From: Hippopus hippopus
Lineage: Eukaryota > Mollusca > Bivalvia > Cardiida > Cardiidae
DNA length: 64,000 nucleotides
Reading direction: 5' to 3'
NCBI GenBank assembly: GCA_946811185.2
Contig: OX328109.1
Location: forward strand, 15,412,255 to 15,476,254
A program made the position numbers and the translations under genes. The notes beneath the pieces were generated by a model. The model saw only the letters and a list, made by a program, of their open reading frames with translations. It was not told where the DNA came from and did not search any database. Below are positions 1-10,427 of this stretch, in pieces; positions within the stretch are counted from its first letter, which is position 1; each line of letters begins with the position of its first letter.

Positions 1-83
1 TGCAGCACATGATTATCAGCGGATATCACTTTCTCTTGGCGATCTTGATAGTTAACTGTTATTTTGTCTCATCTATTGTACAG

Positions 84-216
84 CGAAGCCGCGAAGAAAA
101 TGCTGAGAATGACTACAAGAGCCTGGGGACGGGAAACAATGCCACTAGAAAAGGGCCCTGAGCATATTGGAATGTTGAGAAGATTCGGATCCAAGAAGAT
201 TCGTCTCCAATTTTAG
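84..216 (+). CDS. possible terminal exon of an upstream gene (partial)
   Basis: A pyrimidine-rich stretch ending in ttgtacag precedes position 84. Reading from 84 gives a 25-residue polar, Lys/Arg/Asn/Glu-rich tail (starts RSREENAENDYKSLG) ending at TGA 159-161, as might be the cytoplasmic end of a membrane protein. Another frame stays open to TAG 214-216 and gives a basic tail ending SKKIRLQF. An AATAAA lies at 463-468. Nothing identifies the family and the frame cannot be decided from the window, because the preceding exons are outside it. Confidence 0.25.
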
Positions 217-865
217 ATTATGTTCATAATATTGTTTTTTTGTGTCGATATAACCAGCTTGTTATTTAGGCCAGGGATATACGATCCCTGTTTAGGCCTA
301 CTTTTTGTGGCGGAAGTCCATTTCGTTGGCGGCAATGTTCGTAGTACTTCCTGCTCAACACATCAGACCAGGGTTTTTTGAAACACCTTGTGGATCTAAA
401 CTACACTGAGAAAAGTTACTCTTAAATGTTTGTTTCTTTAAAACATCCCATAAATAGCCTGCAATAAATTCTTTATTTTGGGTTCAAAGTCCGCGTGAAG
501 ACCCCAGATGACGTGTCCTTGTGCAAGGACACCGCCGCATACGAGGGCTGTCCCAAAATGTCGTAGACAACACTATTTTTGATGGAACCCGGCGTCAGAT
601 TTCTGTAAAATTTGCATGTTTTATCCGTTAGTCATTTGTGCACATTCCCGTATGAAATAAAAAAATCAAGATCGAAAATAGTACATTTTATACAGTTATT
701 TACACGAATGGGGTGCCTAGCCCGTTGCACACCAAAATATGACTGGGTTTTATGAGCATGCTACATCTTTACATGTCTGTAATTCCAAACAGTCATAATT
801 GCGGGAAATCATTCGATATGGATTAACGTCATTGTATTTGACATCATTACACCGAAGGATGCTTA

Positions 866-1123
866 CAGTGGCGTAGCTGCCATGTACGCACATACGCACG
901 TGCGTACACATTGGAGCCGAAAGTATGAGTTTAAATACTTAAAAACGGCTTCGGAGAGCTCATTTTTTCACCTCTATATTGCCTTATTTTCGTTTTCGTC
1001 CGGGGGGCTTCGCCCCCCTGATCCCCCCATAAGGGGCTCTGCCCCCTTAACCCCCGTTGGGGGAAACCCCCAAACCCCCCTTCCAATGTGCGTACTGTCA
1101 TTTAGGCTCCAGCTACGCCACTG
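866..1123. mobile_element. palindromic MITE nested in mariner 1 (hAT-like ends)
   Basis: Begins CAGTGGCGTAGCTG and ends with the complement CAGCTACGCCACTG, with further inverted homology inside (ATGTACGCACAT versus ATGTGCGTAC). The 5-bp sequence GCTTA flanks both sides (861-865, 1124-1128). The interior holds stacked GC-rich hairpins such as GGGGGGCTTCGCCCCCC at about 1001-1018. The ends resemble hAT termini, but hAT elements usually duplicate 8 bp, so the superfamily is uncertain. Confidence 0.75.
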
Positions 1124-1172
1124 GCTTAAGTAATGTTATTTTGAAAAAAGTTATTGGATAAAACCTAGTGCG

Positions 1173-1580
1173 GTGGCTAATTCCAACATGCTGAAAATGG
1201 CGACGTCAAAGAAAATGGCTGCGCAGCGGAATGTTATCGAATATTGTGTACAATTAGATATGACTCTTATGCAAACTGCACGCTACAAATCTGTGTCAAG
1301 ATCTCTTGTATTTAAATGGCACAAGAGATTTGTTGACGGGTGGACAGAGGAGCAGCGCCCTACAGTCCAGTCTTAGCACCCCTAGACTTTATTTTGTCCC
1401 CCCTATTTAAAGTCTCAGTTGCGGGGACATAGATTCGAAAACTTCAATGAACTGCAATAAGAAACTCCGCGAGTGTTGAGCAGTTTGAAAAGCAAGTAGT
1501 TTGAAGACGTATACGATAAGTGGGTAACACGCCACCGTAAATGCATCGAGCACCACGGAGAGTACTTTGAAAAAGAATGA
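1173..1580 (+). pseudogene. mariner transposase relic: N-terminal HTH and C-terminal tail only
   Basis: From ATG 1173 the frame gives a helix-turn-helix-like N-terminus with QRNVIEYCVQL and SRSLVFKWHKRF, matching the DNA-binding start of mariner transposases, and stops at 1376. A separate stretch at 1500-1580 encodes the typical C-terminus (YDKWVTRHRKCI then GEYFEKE and stop). The catalytic DDD core between them is missing, so the gene cannot make an active enzyme. Identification rests on these two motifs and on the surrounding mariner TIRs. Confidence 0.8.
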
Positions 1581-1870
1581 AATTGTTTTCTAGGGACGTC
1601 ATGACGTTGACGTCAGTGTGCGCCGGGTATGTATGGGTAGCTTATTTTAATTCGTGATAGATTGAGCAATTCTTAAGGTAGTTAGTTAATATTTCACACA
1701 CATATGCACAAAGCTCTTGTAAAGAATTCCGAAACATGCTGAATCCATTGTGTTAACACTGATTGTGTTATAGCCTTTGTCTACGCTATTTTGGGACAGC
1801 CCTCGTACTTGTGTGTAAAAAGATAAAGCTGTTGTCCTCCTTTTAGTATGTAACTCATGTACGTTTGATA

Positions 1871-2061
1871 TTAACCCTTATCCTGCCCAATAAGTTCAAA
1901 TAAAACTTTCAAACCGATAGTAAAAATCCGAATAATGCTTTTTCAAACTTTTTTCTTGGAGAAAAATATCTCATCGGACACATTCTGTGCACTCTTATCT
2001 TGATCTACGCTGTCCGCAAAAGGTCACTCAGTGAGTCGTGCTTGGCAGCTTAAGGGTTCAA
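1871..2061 (-). repeat. MITE-B copy, degraded
   Basis: Left end TTAACCCTTATCCTGC at 1871, right end CAGCTTAAGGGTTCAA at 2061. The right hairpin arm (TGATCTACGCTGTCCGCAAAAG) is kept while the left arm has decayed. Confidence 0.65.
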
Positions 2062-2099
2062 CCTCTGCATAGCGATTATTTTCTTACGACGCTTAATAT

Positions 2100-2226
<127 letters not shown>

Positions 2227-2378
2227 AAGGAGAACTTTTCTTGTTTCCACCATTTTCTCTCTTTTTTTTTTACAAATTTCAACCTTTTAAGAGGCAAATT
2301 ACACAACTGAAACAACGTTTAAGTTGTCACCTATAACTATTTTCTTATGGAAGAGTCTAACGTTCTATAGTATAAACA

Positions 2379-2606
2379 GTGTACCACACAATTCCGAGTT
2401 TTGAACATCCTGAGGAAAAAAGACTTTGAAGACATTGTGGGAAAAGAAGAAAAAAAAATGCTGGTAATTAGTTTTTCCTTCTTTTCCAACGAAGTTTTCT
2501 ACCCTTTCAAAGACAAATGCCAACATTTGGGCCATATTTGAAATGTCGTCTGCAAACGCTTTGAATTTCGACAAGTCTAAAAAATTTTCGTCTGCTAAAG
2601 AGATAA
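2379..2606 (+). repeat. MITE-A copy
   Basis: Degraded copy: GTACCACACAATTCCGAG at the left and TTTCGTCTGCTAAAGAGATAA at the right. The central palindrome is disrupted by an A-run. Confidence 0.75.
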
Positions 2607-2655
2607 GAGTTTGTCAGTTACGAGACTATTTCTAAAGAGCAGTAACACACTTCTT

Positions 2656-2880
2656 TTACCCTTTACCACACAATTCCGAGTTTAAACGATCAAGAAGAGG
2701 AAGGCCTTTGAAAACATTGTGGGAAAAAGAGAAAATGCTGGTAACCAGAATTTTCTCTTTTTCCCACAATGTTTTGTGCCCTATAAAAGGGAGAAATCAT
2801 CATCTGAGCTGCATTCAATTTGTCGTCTGCAAATGCTTTCAATTTGGTCGAGTCCAAAAATCTGTCGTCTGGTAGAGAGC
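2656..2880 (+). repeat. MITE-A copy just upstream of the GH128 gene
   Basis: Left end TTACCCTTTACCACACAATT, right end GTCGTCTGGTAGAGAGC. The palindrome is well kept (GGGAAAAAGAGAAAATG, GGTAACC centre). Its right border lies 71 bp from the GH128 start codon. The family position that usually reads CCCTTTCAAAGACA is CCCTATAAAAGGGA here. Confidence 0.9.
2782..2789 (+). promoter_or_regulatory. candidate TATA box for GH128, inside a MITE
   Basis: TATAAAAG, a canonical TATA match, lies 170 bp before the GH128 start codon and inside the preceding MITE-A. It would predict a transcription start near 2812 and a 5' UTR of about 140 nt. No initiator or CAGE evidence is available, so use is inferred. Confidence 0.35.
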
Positions 2881-2951
2881 CATGAGTTGGGTCAGTTCCG
2901 GGACAACTTCTATGGAGAAGTGACATACGTTTTCAGTTTGAAGTTTGAAAA

Positions 2952-4863
2952 ATGAAGCTGCCATATTTCACACTACTTGCTACTGTTAGTTTCTGTTCGT
3001 TAAGTTTCACGGTGGCATTGCAGAAAAAAGGTATAGCGCTGTGGAGGGGGAATTTTAACTGTTCCGATTTTAAAGCTCTAAGCAATATATCGTGGTGGTA
3101 AGATCTTCTACACGTCTCTTTTTCACGTATCATCATCATCATCGTCGTCGTCGTCATTCATCATCATCATCATGCAATTGTTGTCGTAATTATCATTTAC
3201 GGTCAGCCACGATATCAAAGCGCTAATGGAGGCAAGATATTGTATTTTTTTTTTTACATTTTTTTTTTAAAGACGATGTATATTTGATTAACCCAATACT
3301 AAACAATCCGCTGAGGATGAAAGCTTCAGAAAGCATCGTGGGAAAAGAAAATGCAGGTAACCAGCATTTTTCCTTTTTCCACAATGCTTTCAAATACATA
3401 TACCATCTAATTTGTCACATGGGAAATGCTTTCAATATGGACTAGATCTGGTTGTCAAATGACAAATTGTCGTTTTTTAACTTGTTATGGCTTGATGATT
3501 TTTTTGCATCTTGCAGCTGAAAAATTTTGAAAGCATGTATTGTAACGGTCATTATCTCCTTTTCGTACAATTAATGATGTTGTATTTATGTATCAAAGAT
3601 TCATGATTCATGTCGGTTACCCATATCTCACCAGGGTGTTTTCAAAGCCGTCCGCAGCATTTTTTTTTTGGGGGGGGGGGGGGTTGGTGTTAAATAGTTT
3701 AATCAAAGAACTGATGATAATCGGGAAATCACATTTATTGCACACCAACTGTTTTTTAATTGTAGCTTTTCCCTCCACTCAAAACTTAGTATAGCAGCAC
3801 GTGCAGTAAAAAAAAAAAAAGGGGGGGGGGGGGGAAGATAAAGTAGGATTTCAAACAGGTGTATTATTATTATTGAAGTCATCGACTGTGTATAGAAAAC
3901 GAAACAGTAACATTGATGTATCCCAGGGTCTGTATCCACCAACCATTCTTAAGAACATTCCTGGTTTTATTCTCAAGAATTTTCTGAATTTTTAAAGCAA
4001 CACAACTTCTGATTGGCTAAACCAAATGGTTAAAACCAATCAGAAGTTTTGTTACTTTCTAAATCTATAATTAGACTAAGAGTGTTTGGGAAAAACGGAC
4101 TCTGGTCTTATTCTATTTCAGGTATGACTGGGCTATGGACATTAGCCACTATCGTTCCGATCCTACATGTGCCCCGTACAATTCTTTGCTTGACAAATAT
4201 GTTCCCATGGTATGGAGCTGGTATCCAGGTCATTCTAAAGTAGTGAGGGTACCAGACAACGCGGAGGCCATATTGGGATTTAATGAACCAAACCATAGAG
4301 AGCAAGCCAATTTAAGAGCTGCTGATGCAGCGGTTTACTGGCGTACCATCGAGCAGCAGTCGAAAGGAAAACCGCTCGTCAGTCCATCGTCGGCACCCTG
4401 CGGCGGAAGCGGTTGTCGTGGTAACACAAATCAATGGTTTGACGAGTTTTTCCGTCATTGCAATGGCTGTCGCGTTGACTATCTGGCGACGCACCATTAT
4501 TCGTGCAGTGCGGAGCACACGATGACGTTTTTGAAGAATTTGTACAACCGATATGGCAAGAAAATCTGGCTGACGGAATTCGCTTGCTCGTATTCGTCAG
4601 ATGCGCAGAAACAACTTCATTATATGCAGACGTTGTTACCCAAACTTGAAGCTGCCCCGTTCGTATACCGGTGAGTAAACAGTGCTTAGCACTTTACAAA
4701 ACAAAAAAATGGATGTACCCAACTTGAAAGCATTTGCAGACGACAAATTTAAGGTAACCCAGATGATGATTTCTTTATTTGATAAGATAGAAAACATTGT
4801 GAGAAAAGGAGAAAATGCTGGTTACCAGCATTTTCTCCTTTTCCCACAATGTTTTCAAATCGG

Positions 4864-4897
<34 letters not shown>

Positions 4898-6423
4898 CAA
4901 TAGTCGGATTTGTGTGGTAAAGGGTTTCAAAAGGCCTCAAGTCGGCTTACCCCGTAAAATGAAATAGGGTAGCAGGACCTTAGGAGCGGGAGGTTATTAG
5001 TCCCCTCCCCACAACCCACTTACTAGTTTGGAAATGTTTGTAAGTTTATAAACTCCTTAGATGGTCAACGTTTTTTTCGCTATTGGTCAAAACTGTACCC
5101 AAAGTTAAAGAACAAAAACAGAGAAAAAAAATTTATAAAAGCCATTCCTACCTAAGCCTCTTTCTTAGTCGGACAAAACCTAGAAAAAGATCGAACGGTT
5201 TGTAAGAGAAAATGAGACTGACATTGTTGCCACAAATCCATTTGAAAATGCTTCCTTCGGGGATGGGTAAATTATACGTGTATAGCAAGGAGTGTTCTTT
5301 AGATGAAGCGCAAATCAATTTCGGTTTTTATACCCCCCACCAACGAAGTGGGGGGGGGGGGGGGTTTACACTGGTTTCACCATGCCTATCCGTCCGTGTC
5401 CATCCATCCATCCATCCGTCTGTAGACTTTTTCGTTTCCGTACTTTGGATCAAAAGCCGTTTGACCTAGGATCCTGAAACTTTATACAAATGTTGCTCAT
5501 GACTCAAGGAGGTGGCATATTGTTTTTTGGTCACATGGGTCAAAGGTCAAGGTCACACGTGAAATTTGTTTGAAAATCGTTTCCGTGCTCTAACTCAATG
5601 GCATTTTGACCTTGGACTCTGAAACTTTATACAAGTATTGCTCATGACCCAAAGAGGCGCCCTATTGTTTTTGTGTCACATGGGTCAAAGATCAAGGTCA
5701 CAGGTGAACTCTTTTTTGAAAATAATTTCCGTTCTCTGATTATACAGCCTCGTTTGATTTTCCTGTTTTGCGGTTTTTCCTCAGGCAAAATTTGTTACTT
5801 GCGACGCTTTACTAGACGGCAAAATTTTAGACTTCTATCTAGTCAAAGCATTTGCAGACGACAGATAAGGTATGGTTTTATGATAAGATTTGTCTTTGAA
5901 AGGGTAGAAAGCTTTCGTGGTAGGAAAATGAGAAAAATCATTCTTCTTTTAGGCCGTTTACTATATATTATCTACTTCATTTAACCTGAAGTAGGTAATA
6001 CCACACGATTATATTTCAGACTTGTCAGAATTGAAAGCATTTGCGGACGACAAATAAAATACTACTAAAAACAGAAATTTTCTTTTCAATTATTGAAAAC
6101 ACTGTGGGAAAAGGAGAAAATGCTGGTTACCAGCATTTTCTCCTTTTCCGACAATGTTTTCAAAAACCCTCTTCCTTACGATAGTTAAAACACGGGATTG
6201 TGTGGTACAGGATTAGAGGGCGGGGTTGTAGTTAAGGGTCATTTCGAAAAGAAAGTTTCTTGTTAATTGCAGGTACTCTTGGTACATGGCTAGAATTGAT
6301 CACGGGAACGAGTTCATACATAAACAGGCCACTCTGCTAGATGCCCAGACCAGCACGTTAACAGACCTTGGGCGTTTCTACATGAACTTTCAAAGTACAG
6401 ATGTGGACGTGATTGTTGGCTGA
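2952..6423 (+). CDS. secreted glycoside hydrolase, GH128 / Asl1-like (three exons)
   Basis: Exons 2952-3097, 4122-4670 and 6273-6423 join into one frame of 281 residues ending at TGA 6421. Introns have gtaag/ttcag and gtgag/tgcag borders, and both junctions split a codon after two bases. Residues 1-22 are a hydrophobic signal peptide, so the protein should be secreted. Family marks seen: SNISWWYDWAMD near 44-55, LGFNEPN with Glu104 (candidate acid/base), HHYSC near 173, WLTEFAC with Glu201 (candidate nucleophile) and YSWYMAR just after the last junction. NCS and NIS sequons lie at 36 and 45, and the Cys content suits an extracellular enzyme. GH128 enzymes are TIM-barrel endo-beta-1,3-glucanases; a role in digestion or glucan defence is inference. 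The reading frame is unbroken. Introns hold several MITEs and a tandem repeat. Confidence 0.9.
3290..3472 (+). repeat. MITE-A copy in GH128 intron 1
   Basis: ACTAAACAATCCGCTGAGG left end, GGTAACC-centred hairpin at about 3345-3395, and GTCAAATGACAA right end. Shortened and diverged. Confidence 0.7.
3670..3834. repeat. two poly-G tracts in GH128 intron 1
   Basis: T-run plus G14 at 3661-3683 and A13G14 at 3808-3834. Such runs can form G-quadruplexes and are also weak points for sequencing accuracy. Confidence 0.85.
3926..4104. repeat. MITE-C copy in GH128 intron 1
   Basis: Starts GGGTCTGTATCCACCAACCA and ends with a degraded complement (GGGAAAAACGGACTCTGG). Inside, CTTCTGATTGGCTAAACC is followed by GGTTAAAACCAATCAGAAG, giving a hairpin. 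Its right end is 17 nt from exon 2. Confidence 0.8.
4688..4930 (-). repeat. MITE-A copy at the 5' splice site of GH128 intron 2
   Basis: Begins about 17 nt after the gtgagt donor (AGCACTTTACAAAACAA) and ends GTGTGGTAAAGGGTTTCAA. The palindrome is intact except GTGAGAAAAGG in one arm. A T33 run (4865-4897) has expanded inside it. Confidence 0.88.
5327..5745 (+). repeat. hairpin-headed CCGTCC repeat with two tandem units (GH128 intron 2)
   Basis: Head hairpin CCCCCCACCAACGAAGTGGGG at about 5334 (G-run expanded to 15), then a CCGTCC/CCATCC tract to about 5424, then two units of about 145 bp starting TTGACC at 5461 and 5606. Each unit has ACTTTATACAA and GTCACATGGGTCAAAG. Confidence 0.8.
5800..5945 (-). 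repeat. MITE-A fragment (GH128 intron 2)
   Basis: Right-end half only: CTTTACTAGACGGCAAAATTT, GCATTTGCAGACGACA and TGTCTTTGAAAGGGTAGAAA. It breaks off within the palindrome. Confidence 0.75.
5994..6215 (-). repeat. MITE-A copy (GH128 intron 2)
   Basis: ACCACACGATTATATTTCAG left, GTGTGGTACAGGATTA right. The central hairpin is intact except CCGACAATG. It ends 57 bp before exon 3. Confidence 0.88.
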
Positions 6424-6591
6424 TTCTGAACCTTTAGGACATCATTATTGTTGCCTTTTGCTAAGAGTATAGACCGAAATCAGCCAGCAAATGTGTGCAG
6501 TCTAATCTTGCGTCTGCCTTCTCATCTTCTCTGTTTACAAATGGTTTTAGTGCTAATTACAATCCCAGTTAAATGCCATTAACCTTAACGA

Positions 6592-6597
6592 AATAAA
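6592..6597 (+). terminator. candidate polyadenylation signal of GH128
   Basis: AATAAA 169 nt after the stop codon, the first canonical signal downstream. Confidence 0.55.
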
Positions 6598-6599
6598 TT

Positions 6600-7760
6600 T
6601 AAGAGATAGTCAACTATTTACATGTTGTATTATGCCGATGTAACATGTTTTCACAAATTATCGATCATAAATTCTACCTCACAAGACGTTATTTATATTA
6701 AGTTATCCCTGTTATCCTTTAAATATAATCGGACACAAGCCCCTTCATCGACGGACACTGTTAGGTCTACTCGGGGATCGTACATAGATGTGTATATACG
6801 ATCCCTGGTCTACTACGTGTCGATAAGAGGAAGACAACGATCAATGTTTAATCAATGAAACAGCGTTCAGATCTAGGTGATATTTGGTCACGCTCATTCT
6901 CAAAGAGATAACACAGCCCAGAAGTGGGGATGGGGGCTAATGTCATTCTTTGCGGCCCCCACCCCAAAAATGAGGAGATAATGGACTCTCTTGTAAAATT
7001 GAGAAGGACTTGGTGCCCGTTCTTCAAACTTCAATGGTGAGGATTAAGGTCCGGGATGAGAGCTAATGTCCGCTTTTCATATAAGGTGTCGCACCACCTT
7101 GAACTGCTTCCGGGTGTTGCACAACCGCTAACTGATTTCTGGTCGTAGAATTAAAGCTTATCTCGTTTGTAAATTGGCAGAAAGCACTTCTACGACACTG
7201 TTTGTTAAACGAAATGAAAGAATAGGTCTAAAATGTGTTTCTGATGTTTATTTGATGATTTCTGTGGAAACTAGGGGCAAGTTTGTTATTTCTTGTGGTA
7301 TTATTTTGTACTTGTGACCACATAAAGCGAATATGGGCTTTTCATTCTTGATTCTTGAAGGGAAGTTTTTTTTGAGATCGAATACCTAAAACGCAATTGA
7401 TTGAGATGCCTTTTTAAAACTTTTTGACTAGGCCACTGGACATTCATATATATTTGATAGAAAAAAACAGCAAGGAGTGATTTTCACTGTATTTTCGATG
7501 TAGCAAAAAAAGCAGTGGTATAGCACCATGAACGCCGCATATTTAGCTAGCAATATACATGTATTTCGTTGGGCGTGATTTTTAAATAGGCCTATGATAT
7601 AATGTAATTTAGATAGGCCTACTGACATATCTGATTTGAGTATCCTCGGTAAAGAACCAGACTACTTTTCAAGATGGCAATCGATGCAGCGAATTTCAAT
7701 ATAAATTACGATACCTCGTCCGTATCAAAGGGGTTTCCATTTTGAAATGCTGCCAGTCAC
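6600..7760. other. anonymous sequence downstream of GH128
   Basis: No coding signal, MITE-A or SINE recognised. It contains one 38-bp palindrome (6771-6808, listed separately) and AGGCCTA words near 7590 and 7614. Confidence 0.5.
6771..6808. repeat. GGGATCGTATATAC-type palindrome, copy 2
   Basis: GGGGATCGTACATAG and TATATACGATCCCTGG face each other across a short centre. The same motif occurs at about 270-287 (CAGGGATATACGATCCCTG) and 21427-21464. Confidence 0.7.
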
Positions 7761-7849
7761 ATGATCTTAAACATGTCGGCGCCCTGTAAATCCACTAACA
7801 ACGGCAATAACAGTGCGTGCCATTCATCAGGCATACTGAAATACGTAAT

Positions 7850-8225
7850 TTACGCGCGTTTACCCTACATTTCTCGCGCTTTACGTTATATTGTAATGCA
7901 TTCTTACGTGGGGGAGGTATGCCATGGAGAATTACCGAAATGCACTGTACTGAATTTTGATGAATGTCCCAACAAAAAAAGGGGTTAGAAGTACGAAATA
8001 AGGAGAATATTTGGGGTTTATTTTCGGTGAAGGATCGAAATTTATTCCATCGAGTTAACATCATCGGTAATATTCTCATTCCTGGCGCGAACACCATCGG
8101 TAATATTCTCATTCGTGGCGCGAACATCATCGGTAATATTCTCATTCGTGGTGCGAACATCATCGGTAATATTTTAATACCGACGATGTTCACTCGATGA
8201 AATAAATTTCGATCTTCGACCGAAA
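7850..8225 (+). repeat. dispersed repeat with 33-bp tandem core and inverted ends
   Basis: A core of nearly four 33-bp units (CATCATCGGTAATATTCTC then ATTCGTGGCGCGAA) runs 8059-8180. It is flanked by about 50-bp inverted arms: TTTCGGTGAAGGATCGAAAT at about 8020 and the complement ending at about 8225. Upstream, TTTACCCTACATTTCTCGCG at about 7859 to 7985 matches the sequence at 53090-53215, showing this is one dispersed family. Confidence 0.8.
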
Positions 8226-8595
8226 AAAAAATTACAAATAGCCTCTGTGTATCCACTTTTCGTAATAAATTTTCCCCCGTTTGTTAGATTGGTTGTCTTG
8301 TCGCTGTATGGAACGGGTTACCGGGTACTTTGTGACTTTCTTTTCATCTTTTCTTTGGTCGCTAGGATTTACATGTTCGCGTATTCATATTGCCACAAAT
8401 ATGTAATACGGCCATTACTTGAAAAACAAGATTAGCGCAGGGAACGGTTTATCGCACCCAAAATTACAGGTCAAGCAAGAAAAGGAAATGACGATTTAAT
8501 AACATGGGCATTTTGCCTAATGCAAACTTAAAAGGTCATTTAGCGTACATTTTTTTTAAACATAATACTATATTTATAACATATTCTATGTACAG

Positions 8596-8895
8596 CATAT
8601 ATGGCGTTTACCGCCGTTTTCAACGTTATTTCATTTATATCGCGACGGCAAGTACACCTATCCAAACTTTACTGGAGTTTCTGTCAGCAGTTCTTCGCAC
8701 CATATTCTTCCAAAATCTCTGGCTGCCAAGCAAAGTTTCCCACATACAGGTCATCGATCGAAACAGTGTTCAGAGATGTCGCAGTAACTATCAGTCATTA
8801 ATCCACTGGAGAGAAATTGATCGAATTGGGGAATGGAACCGGTGACCCCATGATTTCTAGCCCTGTATGCTATCGACTAACTACCGGTTCGGCAT
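8596..8895 (-). mobile_element. tRNA-derived SINE (V-SINE-like)
   Basis: Reverse complement gives a tRNA-like head (CCGGTAGTTAGTCGATAGCA, box-B-like GGTTCCATTCC), then the shared body (GCCAGAGATTTTGGAAGAAT) and the tail TGAAATAACGTTGAAAACGG. It ends before the usual AATC repeats. Confidence 0.8.
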
Positions 8896-8935
8896 ACTAT
8901 AGCCTCATCCAAATTATTCCGATCAAAAAACGGTA

Positions 8936-9158
8936 TTATTCTTTTTACCAAACGAAAAAAAGTATGGACTCAACCAAATTGAAAGCATTGCGGACGACAT
9001 ATTGAATATAGCTCAAATGATGATTTCTGTCCGTGATAGGGTAGAAAACATTGTGGGAAAAGGAGAAAATGCTGGTTACCAGCATTTTCTCCTTTTCCCA
9101 TGATGTTTTCAAAAGCTTCAGGGTCGTTAAAATTTGGGATTGTGTGGTAAAGGGTTAA
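8936..9158 (-). repeat. MITE-A copy
   Basis: TTTTTACCAAACGAAAAAA left, TGTGGTAAAGGGTTAA right. Hairpin perfect apart from CCCATGATG in the right arm. Confidence 0.92.
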
Positions 9159-9939
9159 CTCTTTGACAGACCGTTTACCTCTCTATAAAGGTAATGAGTT
9201 GCCCCATTGCCCATGTCAAGGATGATGTGGCCATATTTACGAACCATTCCAAATCCAAGGCTGCGACAGGACGTCTTAGCCCAGGCCATTGCTCTTTTTT
9301 TTAATTTAGACTTTTTTCTTTGTAATATTTTTTAGGATTGTTGGTGAGTACAACAGTTGCTGTAATCGGCGATGGTGTAATTTGTCTACTGTAAATGATC
9401 TGTTTTTGACATTTTTTTAATACACAAAAGAGCGTTGTCTGCGCATGTCATATTCTTCGAAGATTCGACCTGTCTGCTATGACGCATCACCCATCCCCCA
9501 ATACCTGGGAAAAGTAGGGCTTATACCAAAGCTATTAGCTATTACCCAAGCATGTAGGGGCTGTTTTAATAAATGGCCTATCATAGCTGAATGAGTCGCA
9601 TCAGGTAGCGTTTTATTGAGTAAACGTTTATTTCATTTTGAAATTCAAAGTAACGGTTGTTGTTTTGAAAAGTAGTCCAGTTCTGTACCCAGAATGCCCA
9701 AATTAGATAGATGTGTATTTGTAGAATGCCATCTAGCGGGAGATAATGCACAAAAGAGTTGCGCGATCCGTGAATCGGTTTGCCTTGAGTGATCGGCCGA
9801 GTTGTGACGAGTGCTGTGTGATCGAGACTGTAATGTTTCATATCGAAAATTATATTGTCTCCTGCAGGCTACACAAAATGTTGGAATGCTCCAAAATATT
9901 CTGAAAAGAGGAAAAGCGTAATAGATCAAGATGTACTGT
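9159..9939. other. no recognised feature
   Basis: Anonymous AT-rich sequence. Frames at 9581-9929 on the minus strand have no recognisable domain. Confidence 0.5.
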
Positions 9940-10186
9940 TAGTCGCTGGCGGAGAAATTTATTTCAAAACTATGTTAAAACCTGCCATTTCACTCTATCT
10001 TTTGTTTACGTTTTGCCTGATTTTAACAGGGATTTTTTTTTTGCCAGCGACTAACACTTGGACCGACCACACAATAACAAATTGTCATGTTCACAATATT
10101 TTCCATACTTTTAACTGGTATAGTTTGAATCTAAATTCATTTTAACACCTGTTGATTTGTATTCTTGGCCGCTTTTGGCCCTTTAA
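9940..10186. repeat. MITE-D copy, one half
   Basis: GTTAGTCGCTGGC and GCCAGCGACTAACACTTGGA form facing arms. The right end CTTTTGGCCCTTTAA matches the complement of the left end of the copy at 11527. The left outer arm is missing. Confidence 0.7.
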
Positions 10187-10427
10187 TGCAGAGTAAATCT
10201 TGACGGCATAATTACATTGATGACTCTGTCATATCGGAAGTTGTCTGAGTCAACTCATCACACATCAAAACAAATTTACAGCAGAAAAAATTGAGGACAT
10301 CCTTACAAAACATGGATGATTAAAAAAAAGTAACGTTTGATACATGAAAACATTGGTGCAACAGGCGAGGGGAAAAGCCATTTTTGCTTTTGGCACACTG
10401 TTCACAGAAGGTAGTCTTCAGCAAGTC

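Larger units (their letters stand above)
542..1805 (+). mobile_element. mariner-family transposon, internally deleted (mariner 1)
   Basis: Terminal inverted repeats of 29 bp (27 matching) begin CGAGGGCTGTCCCAAAAT at 542 and end with the complement at 1805. A TA dinucleotide flanks each end (540-541 and 1806-1807), the usual mariner target duplication. The 1264-bp length includes a later 258-bp insertion at 866-1123, so the residual mariner is about 1.0 kb and keeps only the two ends of its transposase gene. It is non-autonomous. Confidence 0.9.

Noticed and set aside
7795..8256. 153-residue minus-strand frame with ILPMMFAPRMR repeats
   Set aside because: It is the translation of the 33-bp tandem repeat; the plus strand gives a similar repeat frame, and no start context or homology supports a gene.
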